A DNA stretch of 64,000 nucleotides from Trogon surrucura. Taxonomy: Eukaryota; Chordata; Aves; Trogoniformes; Trogonidae. Positions within the stretch are counted from its first letter, which is position 1. Each line of letters opens with the position of its first letter. The notes under the pieces were generated by a model, which had not been told where the DNA came from, searched no databases, and saw only the letters and a list, made by a program, of their open reading frames with translations. Where the stretch lies: assembly GCA_020746105.1 (NCBI GenBank), contig CM036620.1:26310604-26374603 (forward strand), written 5' to 3'. Below are positions 59,344 through 64,000 of this stretch, piece after piece. The position numbers and the translations under genes are program-made.

Positions 59344-62300
59344 AACCACTACAGGTGGAAATTTCAAAGCAGACAGTACTCAGTAGGGAAGCATTTTAGT
59401 ATGGAAAAAGAGCCGTAGGCAGTGCAGTGAGCATATTCTGCAATGTCTTCTGTGGCATGAAGACCAAAATTCCACCTATCAGGACTACGTATCAGGTCTT
59501 TGTATTCTGCCACGAGAAGCAGAGCACCACTTAAGGGGACTGTGCTTTTCACATTCAGCACAGACGGAAACGATGCAGCGCATCAGGGAATGTAGCAATC
59601 AGGAAAAGAGAACAAGGGGAAAACTGCAGTACCCGTGCAAGTGCTCTCTGTCTCTCTCTCAGGCATACACCAAGACTGGAAGCATCTTTGCACATGGGCG
59701 AGGATCTGTGCAGGCCACAGCACACAGCCTGTGAGGTCTCAAATGTCTTAGCTCTCACTTGGCCATGAGCGTAGCCTCCAGCCCCGATTGCCACCCTTCG
59801 AGGAGGGATCTCATGCCATGTCTGAGGAGCTACTGGCATTTGCTGCCTGGTGGGAAAGAAGCATCTCTTGCTATATGTAGATCAGCAGGGAGACTGGGAT
59901 GGAAATGAGACAAGGATGTTTTGGTTGACTTCTAACAAACTCCGGAGACTACCTGGATAAGCAAAAGCTCTTTAATCACTCATTCAGACTGATCAGGAGA
60001 TCAATAAAGAGGTGAGAAAGCTGCTGCAGGCAAGCTGTTGAACTGAGAGCATAACATTTAGGGTTATGCTGGTGCAACTGTACATGCAATATTTAACCCC
60101 ACCCTAACAACACAGTCAGCTCCTCCAAGCCCCATGTTGCAATCTGTTCTCCCCTCTTCCTGCCACTGTCTGAATCAGTGGAAAGAAAAGGGCACATTGT
60201 CTGAAAGGGTGAGTGCATTCGTCACTACTTCCAGAAAAGCTGAGCACCGAACAAGAAAATAGACAGATAACCTTATCTTGTCTGCCTTTCAGCCCTCTGA
60301 AGAAGTGCAGTGATTATTTAGCATACAGAGAGCTGGGGGGAGCCTCTTACTGCTTGTGGGTTGCTGTATATTCACAATTTTGATGTTTAGTGTAAAATAG
60401 TATTATATGTTAAGCCACGTGTCATGCAGTAAGATGCTGCTAAATAGGTCAGAACTCCACAAGAAATTGCAGGTAAGAAATTATCTTAGTTATCAAAACA
60501 GCCAAAAAAAACCCCAAACCACCATGGAGACAAGACCAACTGACACAGGTACTAAGAAAAACACACTTACAGATAAAGATGATGTTGTGAAAGCCTTGAG
60601 ATTACAACAAATATTTTGGATAAGACATCAAAACAACTGTAGTTCAAGCAACTTACGTTTTCCTACGATTTTATGAGCGTAGATGGAATGGTCCAAAATA
60701 TGCACAAGTAAATCAAATGTTTTACATCTGCGTCCAAGTATTTTTCCTTCTCCCAGTGGACAACAATAAAACTACCACTGTCTACAATATTGTAGAACTT
60801 CTCACATGATGCACTTTTAAGTTTTTTTTCTTTTTTTTTTTCGTGTCTCCTTTCCTTTAACAAAGGACTCTCAAACACCAGTAACATCCAAACACAGAAA
60901 CATTTCTGGTGAAGTGCAGTTGTATTTGTCTAACCCTCTAAATAGTGGAATAGTAATATCTCCAGCACATGCAGCAAAAAGTGAGCTGCTGTTTGCCACT
61001 AAGACTTTCTGTATTTCAAAATCAACAACAAAAAAGTGCTGTAAATTTAACTGCAGTATGTATGTAGCCCTTTTACAGCCCTCACAGTCAGTACTCACAC
61101 GATGTGTGAAGTCAGTTATATAGCAGCATCTGTCAAAAGTCTGAGGCTCTCTCCTGAAAATCACTCCTTAAAAAGTCTGCAGTTTAGGAGAAAAGAAAAA
61201 AAAAAAGGAGAGGAACAAACAACTGAAGGACGATGGCCATTTTGAAAGTCTTACTATTTGTGAGAGACTTTTATGCTACCTGAATCTCCTGAAATGAAAA
61301 CTGGAAGGAAGAGAGGGCAGAAATAAACATTTCCGTGATATCATGATTGATGAAGGACCAAGCATTCAAAAATAGAAATCCTCTTAGGAATAACTCAAAC
61401 AGGAATGTTGATCATTTCAGACTTCTGCAACAGAGGCAGGCAGATGGTGGAATGCATTCCGATTTGGGTCTTGCAATAAAAGTACTGATATTGACCTTGA
61501 ACAGCTCATCTCTGGAAAGTTGGAGGCATTTCAAGTTATCTTCTGTTACACTGAGGAGAAAAGATGCCAAATTCAGGGATCCTACAGGGTAAGTTCTGGT
61601 GTTTGTACAAATTAAAGCTCAAATCACGGAAGTTGAAGCATAGATTTGCACTGACAGAAAAGAGTAATTTAATTGTTTTTATTTAAGAACCTGTTACCCA
61701 AAAGTGACTTCCTCCAGCAGCTCTGTCCCTTTGCTCAGTGCTATCTCTGTCACTTTAGAAGCTGTACCCTTATAAGTAAATCTCTCTGGCTGATTGCCAA
61801 TGATACACACATCTTAGGTACCCTAATATACCCAAATATTACCTTAATAGTAATACATCCACATATCTTCCCATGACCGTTTTACCAGAAAAGATAGCAT
61901 TTCTTCCATTTTGCCTCTACAGAATCAGTATGAAGAGAGTGTTTGCAGTTTTGCTCTGTGGTTTCATCATTACCACTATGTCTCGTTACCAGAGCAGGAA
62001 AGTAGAGCACAACTGCTGTCGGAAACTGTATTTTGACCCACATCATCCTTCCATGCACCACACTGGCAGAGCTATTTTATTCTCACTGGCACCTGAGAAA
62101 AAAAAGGGCAAATATCCCTCTGATCTCCATAGCTGCAAGAGAAGAAGAGTCTGATACTAAAGGCAATCCCTGTTTCTCTCACTGCAGATCTTTTCCCAGC
62201 TGCATCTCTTTCTAGTCATACCTGGTATTTGTTAATTTGTAATTAGTTTTGCAGTTTAGACCTGTCTAATGTCAAACAAGTACTTATTCTCTTACTCTTC

Positions 62301-64000
62301 TGCTGCACTTTAAGCCACACAACAAAAGGTAGTGTCTTAATATATTTAACCTCTGGGCCTCAACAACTGCAAGACAAGCAGAAGACAGAAAAAACAGTAA
62401 AATATTTATGGCTAGATCTAGAACTGGCCTCCAGATCTGTGCACCTAGCTTCCTGCTTTTTTGCTTCCTATAGGCAAATCAGCTGCCTACCTCACACCAT
62501 TAACTGTGGTTTTGCACCCAGAGCTTGAAGCAACTGGAAGCAAGTACCCTTAAAGATTTACGGTACTCTTCAAGGTCTGAACACAGCACCAACCCAAAAG
62601 GCTTCCTAGTGAGACCATCCAGTATTGGATCATGAGATGAAACAGCTTAATGTTTTTAAGAAGGTTTCTCCTCAAAAGCTTTTGATATTTTGATTTCTTA
62701 AGTAACACATTTGTATAATGTTATCCCTGCTGAAACTGATGTGGATGGAATCGGGCAGACAGCACATGTTACATTACATTATGAGGCTTAACATTTCACT
62801 AATTGCATTGACCTAATTCTGTGAATCACAGATTATTCTCCTACTCATAAAACACGCCTGATTCCTTTACGCAGTTGTTCGTGCAATGTGATACACTTGC
62901 AAGGGTCCACAAAGGGTTGAAAACTCGTGATTTAGTGACCCAAGCATAAACAGGCAGCATCTCCACTTTTTATCAATACTTCAACCACATGCATGAAATG
63001 AGGAACAAAGGTCTCTTATCTTCAGCAACTTGTACACAGCTTTTTATTTCCTACTCTTATTTCCCTTTTACAGAGGGATAACAAAACATTAATTGAAATA
63101 AGAAAAACAGCTGACTGGCCCTGACTTGGCTATGTGATTTTCTCCCAGTTCCTTAAAGGAATTTCTGTAGGATGTAATAGGAAACAAAGCATTAATACAG
63201 AGATCACAAATGAGTACGGGTCAGCCATCAGCTGACATATCACAGACCTCCACTCGGTGTCTCTATGCTGAACTGCATCTTCTGATTAGATTGATCATTT
63301 GGCTATTCACCAAGAATTTGTGCTTAAATGCCATGTATGCATGTAGCTTCCTATATCTTGGGAAGAATGTCATTGCTCCTCTGCTATGCTGGAGAAGTTA
63401 CAAGGATATATGCATTCTGTAGGGTTAATGGGTTTTCATTAGCTCAGCCAGTTTCTCATAAATAGGAGTGCTAAGATAAAGAAAGTAAATAGTCCACCAG
63501 TTCAGGACTGAGCTTTACTTACATGAAATGCTGAAGCAAATGCACTAGAAAAAGTAATTCTAACATTTAATGAACCATTACAGTCCTGCCCACATCCTCA
63601 AGCGCTAAATCAGCACCTGAGACAAGAGTCTGCTGAAGTTAGCAAAAGTCCTTATGCCAGCTTCACTGGGCTTTGGATCAAGGTCTTTCATACACAACTA
63701 CCTTTACTTGTAAGCTTTTCTACTACTTATAAAGCCAAGAGACCACTTCTGAACATGAAGAACTGTGTCCAACAGACTGCTTTTTACTGCGTCTGCTCAC
63801 CATGCAGCAGTGAAGACAAATCTTTCTGCTGATGCTTTTCACTCTCCTATGCACAAGAGCTTCCTGCTGCCAGGAGCAGAGGGGAAAAAGTTATTGGCTA
63901 AACTCAAACCCCCAGAACTGCAGGATTCTCTGTAGTTGATTACTTCTCTAAGCTGCTCTGCTTCAAAAGCAAATCTCATAATTGCTTGTTTAATGATCTC
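59344..64000. other. Intergenic, no certain gene
   Basis: 4.7 kb to the window end. A plus-strand frame at 61930-62154 encodes a short protein with a signal-peptide-like start (MKRVFAVLLCGFIITTMS) followed by a basic, cysteine-containing segment. There is no support from splicing, homology or regulatory signals. No transposon or RNA gene recognised. Confidence 0.4.

Overview
The window is vertebrate nuclear DNA from a bird, most likely a songbird. This rests on many CR1 LINE fragments (several ending in the avian ATTCTATGATTCT-type tail), a long terminal repeat of the common avian ERV-L-like type, and a tRNA-Ile-headed SINE with a CR1 tail, the structure of the passerine TguSINE1 family. Genes are split by GT-AG introns, base composition is A/T-rich, and there are no operons.

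One protein-coding gene could be identified: OPN4X, the 'Xenopus-type' melanopsin, on the minus strand from the ATG at 25908 to the stop at 3804. Ten coding exons (36, 143, 134, 204, 172, 156, 108, 175, 150 and 390 nt) join in frame at GT-AG junctions to give 555 codons plus a stop. All seven transmembrane helices are present. So are the retinal-binding lysine (K300), the DRY, SWSPY and NPIIY motifs, the two disulfide cysteines (C106, C183), the EL2 glutamate (E177), a tyrosine at the TM3 counterion position (Y109), and a 237-residue serine-rich cytoplasmic tail ending EKFLS. It looks intact. The product should be a Gq-coupled, invertebrate-like (rhabdomeric) photopigment used for non-image-forming light detection.

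Layout: 1-291 CR1 tail; 292-3803 flank and probable 3' UTR; 3804-25908 OPN4X, whose introns hold CR1 fragments, a tRNA-Ile/CR1 SINE, a 19-bp perfect inverted repeat and a CTCF-like motif; 25909-64000 about 38 kb in which I see no protein-coding gene. That last region carries CR1 copies (30.7, 45.4, 50.6, 56.6 and 58.2 kb), a truncated SINE/CR1 tail (51.8 kb), a GC-rich block followed by a TATA box (38.0-38.9 kb), and an ERV-L-like solo LTR with a CR1 nested inside it (58.0-59.3 kb). It also holds the most unusual element of the window: a roughly 480-bp 28S ribosomal RNA pseudogene fused directly to a CR1 3' tail (47.7-48.4 kb).

The CR1 retrotransposition machinery is the common thread in the non-coding part. 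It left its own 5'-truncated copies and appears also to have mobilised a tRNA-derived RNA and an rRNA-derived RNA carrying its 3' end. Family assignments come from recognition of the sequence, not from a database search.
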